Shown here piece by piece: positions 54,794 through 62,723 of a stretch of DNA of 64,000 nt (its first letter is position 1; the number at the start of each line of letters is the position of its first letter). A model generated the notes under the pieces. The model was not told the origin of the DNA, searched no databases, and saw nothing but the letters and a program-made list of their open reading frames with translations. The stretch comes from Salinicola salarius. Its GTDB lineage: Bacteria > Pseudomonadota > Gammaproteobacteria > Pseudomonadales > Halomonadaceae. A program made the translations under genes and the position numbers. Location: contig NZ_NHOU01000008.1 of the NCBI RefSeq assembly GCF_002179555.1, forward strand, positions 116,619 through 180,618. The letters run 5' to 3'.

Positions 54794-56704
54794 ATGAAGC
54801 ACTCTTCCCCCGCCGCACAAGCCCGCCGCACCTACAACATCGACCAGTGGGGCAGCGGCTATTTCGATGTCGACGATCAGGGCCGCACGCTGGTCCGCCC
54901 GCTGGGCAGTGAAGTGCCCGGGCCGACGCTGGTGCTCGACACCCTGGTCGACCGCCTGCGCGACGCCGGGCTGCGCCTGCCGGTGCTGGTTCGCTTCATC
55001 GATATCCTCCACGATCGCGTCGAACAGCTCTGCATGGCCTTCGACCGCGCGATGAAGGAGGAGGATTATCAGGCCAGCTACACTGCGGTCTATCCGATCA
55101 AGGTCAACCAGCAGCGTCGCGTGGTCGAGGAGATTCTCGCCACCCAGGAGCGTGGCCATGGCCGGGTCGGGCTGGAAGCGGGCAGCAAGCCGGAGCTGAT
55201 GGCGGTGCTAGCCCTTTCCGGCGACGAGGGCTCGTCGCTGATCGTCTGCAACGGCTACAAGGATCGCGAGTACATCCGCCTGGCGCTGATGGGCGAAAAG
55301 CTTGGCCACAAGGTCTATCTGGTGGTCGAGAAGTACTCCGAGCTGAGCCTGATCCTGGAAGAGGCCGAAAACCTCAAGGTGAAGCCGCGCATCGGCCTGC
55401 GCGCCCGGCTCTCCTCGGTGGGCAAGGGCAAGTGGCAGGATACCGGCGGCGAGAAGTCCAAGTTCGGCCTCACCGCCAGCCAGCTGCTGGCCATCACCGA
55501 ACGGCTGCGCGACGCCGACGCGCTGGACAGCCTGCAGTTGGTGCACTTCCACCTCGGCTCGCAGATCGCCAACATTCGCGATATCCAGCGCGGCCTGCGC
55601 GAGTGCGCGCGTTTCTACCACAGTCTGCGCGAGCTGGGCGCACCGATCGACACGGTGGACGTCGGTGGCGGCCTGGGCGTGGACTACGAAGGCACCCGCT
55701 CGCGCAGCTTCTGCTCGATCAACTACTCGATGCAGGAATATGCCACCAACGTGGTGTGGGCCTTCCGTCAGATCTGCGAAACCCACGACCTGCCGCACCC
55801 GCAGTTGATCTCCGAATCCGGCCGCGCGCTGACCGCCCACCACGCCGTGCTGGTCACCAACGTGATCGGCGAGGAGCGTCTCGGCCACATCGAACCGGAG
55901 CGCCGGGTCGAAGGCGACGCCCACGTGGCCGAGCTGTGGCGCGTCTACGACCGTCTCGAAGGCATGCGCGAACCGCGGGACCTGGTCGAGGCGTATCACG
56001 ACGTGGTCCAGGCGGTGGGCGAACTGCAGGATCGTTTCGTGCTCGGGCTGGCCGACATGCAGGCCCGCGCCGAGGGCGAGTCGGTCTACTTCGCCGCCTG
56101 CCAGCGCCTGCACAAGCGCCTCGACAACCGCAATCGCGCACACCGAGAGATCGCCGACGAGCTGGCGGAAAAGCTCGCCGACAAGCTGTTCGCCAACTTC
56201 TCGCTGTTCCAGTCGCTGCCGGACGTATGGGGGATCGACCAGGTCTTCCCGGTACTGCCGCTGACCGGGCTGGACCGCGAACCGACCCGCCGCGGCGTGA
56301 TCCAGGACATCACCTGCGATTCCGACGGCCGGATCGATCTCTACGTCGACGGCCAGGGGCTCGAAAGCACGCTGCCGCTGCCGGAGTGGGACGACGATGA
56401 CGACAAGCTGATCGGGCTGTTTCTGGTGGGGGCCTACCAGGAAATCCTCGGCGACCTGCACAACCTGTTCGGCGACACCGACTCGGTCGACGTCGCCCTC
56501 GACGAGAACGGCGAGTGGCGGCTTTCCCACGTCCAGCAGGGTGACGCCGTCGCCGACGTGCTCGGCTACGTCAACTTCGACGCCGTGGCGCTCAAGCAGA
56601 AGCTCACCGAACAGTTGATCGCCAGCCCGCTGAGCGTCGAAGAGCGCGAACTGTTCGTCAGCGAGCTGTCGGAAGGTCTCAGCGGTTATACTTATCTGGA
56701 GTGA
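54794..56704 (+). CDS. speA: Biosynthetic arginine decarboxylase
   Basis: A 636-residue PLP-dependent (fold III) enzyme that makes agmatine, the first step of putrescine synthesis from arginine. The PLP lysine lies in YTAVYPIKVNQQRRVVEEI. HFHLGSQIANIRDIQRGL and DVGGGLGVDYEGTRS form the phosphate-binding region, and the C-terminal Cys loop is in VWGIDQVFPVLPL and nearby. Length fits SpeA. An open frame begins at 54719, but conservation starts at MKHSSPAAQ. A heptanucleotide array begins 2 bp after its stop. Confidence 0.94.
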   Translation: MKHSSPAAQARRTYNIDQWGSGYFDVDDQGRTLVRPLGSEVPGPTLVLDTLVDRLRDAGLRLPVLVRFIDILHDRVEQLCMAFDRAMKEEDYQASYTAVYPIKVNQQRRVVEEILATQERGHGRVGLEAGSKPELMAVLALSGDEGSSLIVCNGYKDREYIRLALMGEKLGHKVYLVVEKYSELSLILEEAENLKVKPRIGLRARLSSVGKGKWQDTGGEKSKFGLTASQLLAITERLRDADALDSLQLVHFHLGSQIANIRDIQRGLRECARFYHSLRELGAPIDTVDVGGGLGVDYEGTRSRSFCSINYSMQEYATNVVWAFRQICETHDLPHPQLISESGRALTAHHAVLVTNVIGEERLGHIEPERRVEGDAHVAELWRVYDRLEGMREPRDLVEAYHDVVQAVGELQDRFVLGLADMQARAEGESVYFAACQRLHKRLDNRNRAHREIADELAEKLADKLFANFSLFQSLPDVWGIDQVFPVLPLTGLDREPTRRGVIQDITCDSDGRIDLYVDGQGLESTLPLPEWDDDDDKLIGLFLVGAYQEILGDLHNLFGDTDSVDVALDENGEWRLSHVQQGDAVADVLGYVNFDAVALKQKLTEQLIASPLSVEERELFVSELSEGLSGYTYLE

Positions 56705-56706
56705 TG

Positions 56707-56762
56707 GCCGCGAGCCGCGAGCCGCGAGCCGCGAGCCGCGAGCCGCGAGCCGCGAGCCGCGA
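56707..56762. repeat. Heptanucleotide tandem array (GCCGCGA)8 3' of speA
   Basis: Eight perfect units of GCCGCGA begin two bases after the speA stop codon. It is one of three 7-bp arrays in the window. Confidence 0.95.
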
Positions 56763-56785
56763 GAGCAATATGGTCTCCGGTAAGA

Positions 56786-56821
56786 GAAGAGCGCCAGCGG
56801 TGAATGCTGCTGGCGCTCTTC
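56786..56821. terminator. Hairpin between speA and the FAH gene
   Basis: GAAGAGCGCCAGC (56786-56798) and GCTGGCGCTCTTC (56809-56821) form a perfect 13-bp stem with a 10-nt loop. No T-tract follows on either strand, because both flanks are heptamer arrays. It is probably a shared terminator for the convergent genes, but termination efficiency is uncertain. Confidence 0.7.
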
Positions 56822-56855
56822 GTAGCCCGTAGCCCGTAGCCCGTAGCCCGTAGCG
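56821..56855. repeat. Heptanucleotide tandem array (CGTAGCC)4 plus CGTAGCG
   Basis: Four perfect CGTAGCC units and a variant fifth follow the hairpin and end 4 bp before the stop codon of the FAH gene (56860-56862, minus strand). Confidence 0.93.
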
Positions 56856-56859
56856 GGTT

Positions 56860-57522
56860 TTATCGCGTACGCGTGCCGACATCCAGCCCCAGCGAGAGCG
56901 AGAGGCCGAGGACGGCGTCGCGGGGTAGCTGGCCGACGCCGGAGGGCGTGCCGGTCAGGATCACGTCGCCCGGCTCGAGAGTGAAGGTGCGGGTCATCTC
57001 CTCGATCAGCGACGGCATGTCGAAGAGCATGTCGCTGGTCTTGCCGCTCTGCTGGCGCTTGCCGTCGATATCGAGATGGAACGTGATCGCGCTCCAGTCG
57101 ACATCGCCCTCTACCGGTACGAAACGCGAGATCGGACAGGCGCCGTCGAACGCCTTGGCCCGCTCCCACGGATGCCCCTTCTCCTTCAGCCTGGACTGCA
57201 CGTCACGCAGTGTCAGGTCCAGCGCCAGACCGACTCCGACCACGCCCTTCATCGCCTCTTCCGCACTGACGTGGCTCATGCGTTCGCCGATCAGCAGCGC
57301 CAGTTCGGTCTCGAAATGCACCTCGCCATGGGCGAACTGCTGCTCGATCGGCTCTTCCAGCTCGACGGCACTGGTCGCGGGCTTGATGAACAGGATCGGC
57401 GACTGCGGCACCGGGTTGTTGAGTTCCTTGGCATGTTCGGCGTAGTTGCGCCCTACGCAGAGAATCTTGCCCAGCGGCAGACCGGTCTCGAGACCGTCGG
57501 TGAATCGTGTGATGAAAGGCAT
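56860..57522 (-). CDS. Fumarylacetoacetate hydrolase (FAH) family protein
   Basis: A 220-residue YcgM-like FAH-fold enzyme. The family cleaves C-C bonds of 2-oxo acids or decarboxylates oxaloacetate. Conserved elements are GKILCVGRNYAEHAKELNN, the metal ligands in HFETELALLIGE (Glu-x-Glu), ALDLTLRDVQ (Asp), the KGHPWERAKAFDGACPIS block and LTGTPSGVG. GGAG precedes the ATG at 57522; the longer open frame to 57651 is unsupported. The exact substrate is unknown. Confidence 0.9.
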   Translation of the reverse strand: MPFITRFTDGLETGLPLGKILCVGRNYAEHAKELNNPVPQSPILFIKPATSAVELEEPIEQQFAHGEVHFETELALLIGERMSHVSAEEAMKGVVGVGLALDLTLRDVQSRLKEKGHPWERAKAFDGACPISRFVPVEGDVDWSAITFHLDIDGKRQQSGKTSDMLFDMPSLIEEMTRTFTLEPGDVILTGTPSGVGQLPRDAVLGLSLSLGLDVGTRTR

Positions 57523-57735
57523 GGCGAGCTCCAAAGCAAAAGCGATGACCGTTGATAATCTCCAGAGATAGAGATCGATCTTCCAGGCGAAAATCGCGCC
57601 TCCAGACGCAAGAAGCCGCCGCTGGCGGCAACTCATCGAGTCTACCTCCAACGGCGGCTTATGGCATCACGCCGGCTTTCCGGTCAATTCCGAGTGTCTG
57701 CGGGCGATCCGGTGCCGGCCGGCGCGATCAGGGCT

Positions 57736-58686
57736 TCAGTGCGTGCCCCGCTGGGGCGTCCACACTTCGTCTGGCTGATGCGCCAGGAACGACGGGCGCG
57801 GACGCTTGGCGCCGAACGGCTGCACACAGGCATTGTCGCGACGGTTGTAGACGAAGAACGCGTTGCTGCGCGGATCCGGCGACATGTTGGCATTGGAGCC
57901 ATGCAGCGTGTTGCAGTCGAACAGCAGCAGCCCGCCAGCCTCGCCGACCGGCGCCTCGATACCGTTGGCTTCGATCAGCTCGCGCAGCGCTTCGTTGCTC
58001 GGCACGCCGAGTTCCTGCTGCTTCAGCGACTGCTTGTGGTTGTCGTCCGGCGTCTCGCCCAGGCAGTGCACGAACACCTTGTGCGAGCCGGGGATCAGCA
58101 TCAACGGGCCATTGAAGTGATGGTTGTCCGTCAACACGATCGAGGCGCTGACGGCGTGCATCTCGGGCATGCCGTCTTCGGCGTGCCAGGTCTCGAAGTC
58201 CGAGTGCCAGTTGAAGCCCTTGCCATGGAAGCCGGGCTTGTAGTTGATGCGAGACTGGTGCACGTAGACATCGCCGCCAACGATCTGGCGGGCGCGGCCG
58301 ACCATGCGCTCGTCGTTCGCCAACTGGGAGAAACGTTGGGAGAGAAAGTGAACCGCGAACAGCGAGCGGATTTCATGGCTGTTCGGTTCGGTGATCGAGA
58401 AATCCCGATCGCGAAAATCGTCGCGCGCCAGCAGGGAGGCCAATTCGGCCTTCAGCGCGTCGACTTCCGCGGGATCCAGGAAGTTGGGTTCGAACAGAAA
58501 GCCATCGCGCTCGAAGCGATCGAGCTGCTCGTCGCTCAGGGGGCCATCCAGATGGCGCCCCTTGACGACTTCTTCCTGACGCGGCTGCCAGAGCGCTTCC
58601 TGCGGCTGGCGTAGGCGTGTCGGATAGCGATCCTGTTTCGTCCACGTGGCATTCTGGGTTTTGGGGGATGCGGTCTGTACTGACAT
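57736..58686 (-). CDS. ectD: Ectoine hydroxylase
   Basis: A 316-residue Fe(II)/2-oxoglutarate dioxygenase that hydroxylates ectoine to 5-hydroxyectoine. The metal triad is readable as His161 and Asp163 (FNWHSDFETWH) with His262 (DCNTLHGSNAN). The signature segment around residues 145-165 (INYKPGFHGKGFNWHSDFET, quoted to key residues) is diagnostic. GGAGGTG lies before the ATG. ectABC is not adjacent, as in several Halomonadaceae where ectD stands apart. With the betaine importer at the other edge, it marks a halophile's osmoadaptation gene set. Confidence 0.95.
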   Translation of the reverse strand: MSVQTASPKTQNATWTKQDRYPTRLRQPQEALWQPRQEEVVKGRHLDGPLSDEQLDRFERDGFLFEPNFLDPAEVDALKAELASLLARDDFRDRDFSITEPNSHEIRSLFAVHFLSQRFSQLANDERMVGRARQIVGGDVYVHQSRINYKPGFHGKGFNWHSDFETWHAEDGMPEMHAVSASIVLTDNHHFNGPLMLIPGSHKVFVHCLGETPDDNHKQSLKQQELGVPSNEALRELIEANGIEAPVGEAGGLLLFDCNTLHGSNANMSPDPRSNAFFVYNRRDNACVQPFGAKRPRPSFLAHQPDEVWTPQRGTH

Positions 58687-59081
58687 CCAATCACCTCCAA
58701 GTTTGTGATCAGGGTTCAGATCCAGTCCTAGGTGCGATGAGGCACCAAACAGTGCGTCGCACTAAACTTGATTAGGAAAGGGTCAAAGGATCCTCGGTTA
58801 TCTTTCAAAGGGATACTCATCCTAGAAAAGCAGACGGAAATTTCAAATTCTGCAACGGTGGAAACCGCCGCCGCTTCTCCAGTGGCGCTCACGGTGACAT
58901 CCGCCGACCGCAGCAACGATAACGTAAATCAATTAACGCCGAATTGCCTCCGGGCCGCTTACGCGATGACACAATGCCGAAAAACGGCTTTCATCATGGC
59001 GTCATACCACCGCGCCACACTACGCCCCAGAACGACGAGCCCAGACCACGCTCGCCTCTTCCCAATATCTGGAGGTACGCC
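58687..59081. other. Divergent intergenic region upstream of ectD and the zinc-ribbon gene
   Basis: This 395-bp region is distinctly AT-richer near 58760-58940 and has no supported gene. It should contain the osmoregulated ectD promoter; I do not assign a specific -35/-10 pair. TGGAGG at about 59070 is the ribosome-binding site of the next gene. Confidence 0.4.
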
Positions 59082-59315
59082 ATGATTCGCGTCACGCTGG
59101 ATCTCACCTGCTCGATCTGCGATCACGACCAGTTCTTTCTCCCCGTGCGGGCCGAGGAGAGACAACAGATTCGCTGCGCGAACTGCACCGCCTTCAAGTG
59201 CTACTCGGCAGACCTGGAAAACGAGATGATCGCCCTGAGTCGTGACAGGATGCGTGACAAAAAGAAACATTCCGGCCAGGGCCGGTCGGGGCAGGATCGC
59301 GCCAACGCCGCATGA
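59082..59315 (+). CDS. Small zinc-ribbon protein
   Basis: A 77-residue cytoplasmic protein with two Cys pairs, C10-x2-C13 and C32-x2-C35 (LTCSICDHDQFF ... IRCANCTAFKCY), a classic zinc ribbon, followed by a basic, flexible tail (RDRMRDKKKHSGQGRSGQD). It has GGAGG upstream and no close operon partner. Such proteins often bind nucleic acid or a partner enzyme. No named family is recognised and no function is assigned. Confidence 0.75.
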   Translation: MIRVTLDLTCSICDHDQFFLPVRAEERQQIRCANCTAFKCYSADLENEMIALSRDRMRDKKKHSGQGRSGQDRANAA

Positions 59316-59342
59316 TCGTCGGCGATGTCGACGGCGTGGCGA

Positions 59343-59648
59343 TCAATCCGTCGGCGGCGTGACGGTCTTGTCGGATGTCTCGGCAGCGCGCGGATTCGGC
59401 AGCCGCCGGGCAGTGGGTTCCCAATCGTGGTAGGGCCGCATCGGCTTGACCACCGCATCCCGATAGAAAGAGACGAACGGCTCGGCGATCAAGGGTGGCT
59501 CGGCCTTGGGGACATCGCCGAAGTGACAACGAAAGTTGGCGCAATTCAGCGGCTCTTCCGCATGGGCACTGGCGCTCTCGCCAGCACTCGAAACCGCGCT
59601 CCAGCTCATCACGCAGGCGACGGTCATGAAACAGCTGAGGGTCTTCAT
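59343..59648 (-). CDS. Small exported protein, unknown function
   Basis: A 101-residue protein with a signal peptide (MKTLSCFMTVACVMSWSAVS, likely cleaved before GESASA). The mature region holds one C-x4-C pair (LNCANFRCHFG) and is proline-rich toward the C-terminus (KPMRPYHDWEPTARRLPNP). No domain is recognised. The two cysteines could form a disulfide. The longer open frame to 59768 lacks a better start. Confidence 0.65.
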   Translation of the reverse strand: MKTLSCFMTVACVMSWSAVSSAGESASAHAEEPLNCANFRCHFGDVPKAEPPLIAEPFVSFYRDAVVKPMRPYHDWEPTARRLPNPRAAETSDKTVTPPTD

Positions 59649-59785
59649 GGCATTCCCGTTCCTGGTGGCCCGCTCATCGGGCCAGAATCGCGATGAAAAC
59701 CCCGAGTGTAAGGAGGCGTGCGACGTGGCGCCGCCTGAAAGCTGTAGTACCCGAGGCGCGAGAAACACCAGGTGTCAGTCGTGGC

Positions 59786-60322
59786 TTACCACCAGTGCAG
59801 CGGATAGCGGCGATGCCGCGCCAGATTGTTGATCAGCACCGCGATGAGCAGCATCAGCAGGCACCCGGTCGCTACCGGGAAAAACGCATAGGACCAGCCA
59901 AGCGAGTGCAGCTCCCCGGACCCGATCACCGCGATCAACGCCGTCGCGCCGCCCGGCGGATGGAGCGTGTGGGTCAACTGCATCAGCAGGATGGAGGTCG
60001 ATACCGCTACCGCCGCCGCGACCCAGCTATCGCCGAGCAGCTTCCAGACCAGTACGCCGCACAGCGCCGAGAGCAGATTGCCGAACAGCACGTTGCGCGG
60101 CTGGGCGAGCGAGCTTTCCGGCGCGGCGTAGAGAAGTACCGAGGTCGCGCCGAAGGACCCTACCATCAGCAGCGAATGCGTCTGAAGCGACTGCGCGCTC
60201 AGCCATCCCACACCGGCCATGCCCAGAAACGCGCCCAGCCATGACCAGACCGCGTCACGCCAGCAGGGAGTCTTACGGCTCACTGGCGAGCCTTTCATCT
60301 TACCGAGATACGTCTTGACCAT
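59786..60322 (-). CDS. HPP-family membrane protein
   Basis: A 178-residue integral membrane protein with about four to five spans and the family's HPP motif (THTLHPPGGATALIAV), preceded by MVGSFGATSVLLYAAPESSLAQPRNV, quoted here as GSFGATSVLL and LAQPRNV. HPP proteins have been linked to nitrite transport in plastids and cyanobacteria; the bacterial role remains open. Starts at 60322 and 60298 are both possible. Confidence 0.8.
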   Translation of the reverse strand: MVKTYLGKMKGSPVSRKTPCWRDAVWSWLGAFLGMAGVGWLSAQSLQTHSLLMVGSFGATSVLLYAAPESSLAQPRNVLFGNLLSALCGVLVWKLLGDSWVAAAVAVSTSILLMQLTHTLHPPGGATALIAVIGSGELHSLGWSYAFFPVATGCLLMLLIAVLINNLARHRRYPLHWW

Positions 60323-60662
60323 CTTGACCCAGGAAGCCGATAAAAAAGGAGCGCTATATTGCCATCGGGCAACGAGCCCGCCAAATAGCGCTTGGCTATG
60401 GTTTTAGAGCGCGCTGTCTATATGGGAATGGGGGCTCCCCTTTGCAGCGATGCGCACTGCGCCATGACCATGCTCGCCGGGGCGGAGCGCCGGGGTGGAT
60501 CGGCGGATCGGCAGCCTGTAATCGAGTGGCTGTATGAAGGAAAAATCAGGCAGGGGCTTGGGGAAACCAGGTATCGGTAAGTGAAACCAACCCTATCGCT
60601 TATCCGCCAATGTCATTTAATAAAACTCACATACCTGACGGCACACATACTGACCGTACCTA
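60323..60662. other. Gene-poor left margin of the accessory patch
   Basis: These 340 bp carry no supported gene. GC content falls sharply from about 60575 on. The segment 60575-60650 (GGTATCGGTAAGT..AACC ... ACGGCACACATA) resembles 62610-62710 on the other side of the patch. Confidence 0.4.
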
Positions 60663-61328
60663 CTAGGCTCGGCGTTTCACTCTCGGACAAGTCGTGCGTA
60701 GTCCATCGATATGCTCATGAAGCCCCTTGGGGATGCTTTGCCACATTGGATCGAGAACAAAATCGATTCCCTCGCGCCGAGCAATCTTGGCAGCCGGCAC
60801 GAAATCGGCATCACCCGCTATCAAGATGATCTGGTCAACCTGACTTTTTAGCGTAAGCGATGTCACGTCCACGCCAATCCGCATATCCACACCCTTCTGG
60901 CGGGTATCGATCCGCACATCGTCCGGCTGCAAATCTTCGATGGATATCCGGCCTTTCAGCAGCTCATCAACCTTCCGAGACTTAATGGTCCATCTCACAT
61001 CGGACGACAGGTGGCCCAATCGAAGTGCCAGCTTTCGCTTTCCGACCAGCGCTTCGTGAAATTCTTCGCGAAACCTTGCCTCTTCTGTTCGGGAGAAGTC
61101 GATAGATCGCTTACTGATGGGGTTGTGCTGCTTGCCTTTGTAGGGAGGGCAGTCGTAGACGAAAATCCGGTAAAGATCGCTGCGATCGCGATTTTTGCCG
61201 CTGAGATGACTCACTGCCCATCGATGCAGACACTCTGCAGCACGCTTACCGTTATAGGCGTTGTCTGGCTCTATGCGCCTGAAGCGCTTGATGAAGTACC
61301 CACCGTCGACAAGAATCGCTGTCGCCAA
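60663..61328 (-). CDS. NYN-domain (LabA/DUF88-type) protein
   Basis: About 221 residues with a PIN-like NYN fold: the N-terminal acidic motif ILVDGGYFIKRF, a central LYRIFVYDCPPYKG strand, and the C-terminal acidic cluster (GVDMRIGVDVTSL ... IILIAGDADFVPAAKIARREG). The NYN family includes predicted RNases acting on structured RNA, often found in mobile or defence-associated DNA. The start is taken as TTG 61328 with GGAGAAT just upstream; a distant ATG at 61454 is less likely. GC content and codon use differ from the core genes, consistent with horizontal acquisition. Confidence 0.75.
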   Translation of the reverse strand: MATAILVDGGYFIKRFRRIEPDNAYNGKRAAECLHRWAVSHLSGKNRDRSDLYRIFVYDCPPYKGKQHNPISKRSIDFSRTEEARFREEFHEALVGKRKLALRLGHLSSDVRWTIKSRKVDELLKGRISIEDLQPDDVRIDTRQKGVDMRIGVDVTSLTLKSQVDQIILIAGDADFVPAAKIARREGIDFVLDPMWQSIPKGLHEHIDGLRTTCPRVKRRA

Positions 61329-61512
61329 AATGTATTCTCCAGAAACAGAAACGCCCCAGGGCTCGGCGCATCCCTCGATATGTTGGGAAGGCTTACTGCC
61401 AGGGGCGTGGATACGCTGAATATAGTGACTCCTGAAAACGGAGTCAACGCTCATCTACAACCCAGCCTGCCGCCCGCTTCCACTGTTTTCAGCACACGTT
61501 CCGAACTCGCTC

Positions 61513-61791
61513 ACACGCTCTTCTACCTTGATCCGCCGTACTGGCAGACCGAGAGCTATGGCGCTCCGTTTGGCATCGAAGAATACGAGCAGATGGCCGA
61601 TATCATCGGTAGCATCAAGGGAAAGCGATCATCAGTCTCAAAGATCACCTGACATCCGCCGCGTGTTCGCCGACTACCACATCGAGTCAGCGGATATGCG
61701 CTATACCGTGGGCGGCGGTACCGGCAGCCAAGCCCGTGAGGTGCTGATCTTCAGCTGGGATGTCGAGGCTGAACCGGCGGGGCTATTCTAG
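61513..61791 (+). pseudogene. DNA adenine methylase remnant (3' half, two frameshifts)
   Basis: A fragment of a Dam-type N6-adenine methyltransferase. The catalytic DPPY motif is intact (HTLFYLDPPYWQTESYGAPF), followed by EEYEQMADIIGSIKGK in the same frame. After losses of one base near 61622 and another near 61649, the C-terminal part (PDIRRVFADYHIESADMRY then GGGTGSQAREVLIFSW) continues in another frame. The N-terminal half with the SAM-binding motif is missing. It is prophage-type debris. Confidence 0.8.
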
Positions 61792-61906
61792 GTGGGTGAT
61801 AACGGCCGTTTAAACGGAGGCTATGCGGCCGTTACCGGTGTTCCATAACATGTGGCACTCGGTAGGGTGATGACTAGGACTGGCTGAAGAAACATGAGGA
61901 TGACAG

Positions 61907-62377
61907 ATGGTAGAGATAGGTGCAGCGTTAACTGCTCTTCGTACAGCTTACGATACTGCCAAGGCCGCGAAGGAAGTGAACGACCAGGCGTCGTTGAATG
62001 CAGCGGTTAGCAACATCATGGAACGCCTTACCTCAGCGCAGTTCACGCTGACAGAAGTTCTTCAAGAACATCACGCTCTGCTAGATGAGAATCGCCGACT
62101 GAGAGAAGCCCAAGCCAAGGAGGCTAGGTTTGATCAATACGAACCAGAGCGTACCGAGCGCGGGGCCTTCGTGCTGAGGCTGAAGCCATCTTCAACTGAG
62201 CCGGATGAGATATTACACGCCATCTGCCCCGACTGCCGTGAGGGCGGTGTACTTTCATACCTCAGTGAGGACGAGTACGGGCTGAGCTGTTTTCGATGCA
62301 AGTACTACGCGTCGAAGAAAGCGCGCCCGCCTCGTTTCAAGAAGAGAAGCCGAATCGTATCGCCTAGGATGGTTTAA
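61907..62377 (+). CDS. Phage-like coiled-coil and zinc-ribbon protein
   Basis: A 156-residue protein with an N-terminal helical/coiled-coil half (LTALRTAYDTAKAAKEVND ... FTLTEVLQEHHALLDENRRL) and a C-terminal zinc ribbon (C-x2-C in AICPDCREGG and C-x2-C in LSCFRCKYY), ending in a basic tail. This layout is common among uncharacterised prophage proteins. GAGGATG lies before the ATG. It follows the methylase remnant in the same direction. No function is assigned. Confidence 0.7.
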   Translation: MVEIGAALTALRTAYDTAKAAKEVNDQASLNAAVSNIMERLTSAQFTLTEVLQEHHALLDENRRLREAQAKEARFDQYEPERTERGAFVLRLKPSSTEPDEILHAICPDCREGGVLSYLSEDEYGLSCFRCKYYASKKARPPRFKKRSRIVSPRMV

Positions 62378-62719
62378 GCTCTGGAAAAAGTGCCGAATCC
62401 AGCGCGCGGCTACACATAGCGCCGAGGAAAACGGGCTTACGGCAATGGATGCAGGCAAACGTGGAGAAGCGGCTTTCCAGCCAGCCATCACGAGAGGTGT
62501 AGTTCGTAGGTTGACGCCAGATTGACAGGCCAGAGCCCAGAAACGAAAAAACCGCCTCGACTGGGCGGCCTTGAGTCGCTTCAAGCGACTGATAGAAAAG
62601 TAAAATATGCCTGGTGCCGGTAAGTAGAACCGTACAAAACTTGCAAGCCGCTGATTTACATAGAAACATGTCAGTTATAAAAATTATCGCATACGCTACG
62701 GCATACATTTTGGCGCGTG
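62378..62719. other. Right margin of the accessory patch
   Basis: No gene is supported in this 342-bp stretch. It holds two hairpins (62552-62590) and then an AT-rich segment (about 62600-62715) resembling 60575-60650. The IS5-family element begins immediately after. Confidence 0.45.
62552..62590. terminator. Double hairpin, possible terminator
   Basis: AAAAAACCGCC...GGCGG (62546-62568) is followed by a perfect palindrome AGTCGCTTCAAGCGACT (62574-62590). The A-run precedes the first stem, so termination would favour minus-strand transcripts. Confidence 0.45.
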
Positions 62720-62723
62720 CTAG

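Noticed and set aside
55208..57169. 653-codon minus-strand open frame opposite speA that runs through the heptamer arrays
   Set aside because: It is antisense to arginine decarboxylase and contains the translated repeats (GSRLAARGSRLAARG). No protein evidence.
60392..60580. 62-codon open frame left of the accessory patch
   Set aside because: Short, without domain or ribosome-binding site, in a region of changing composition.
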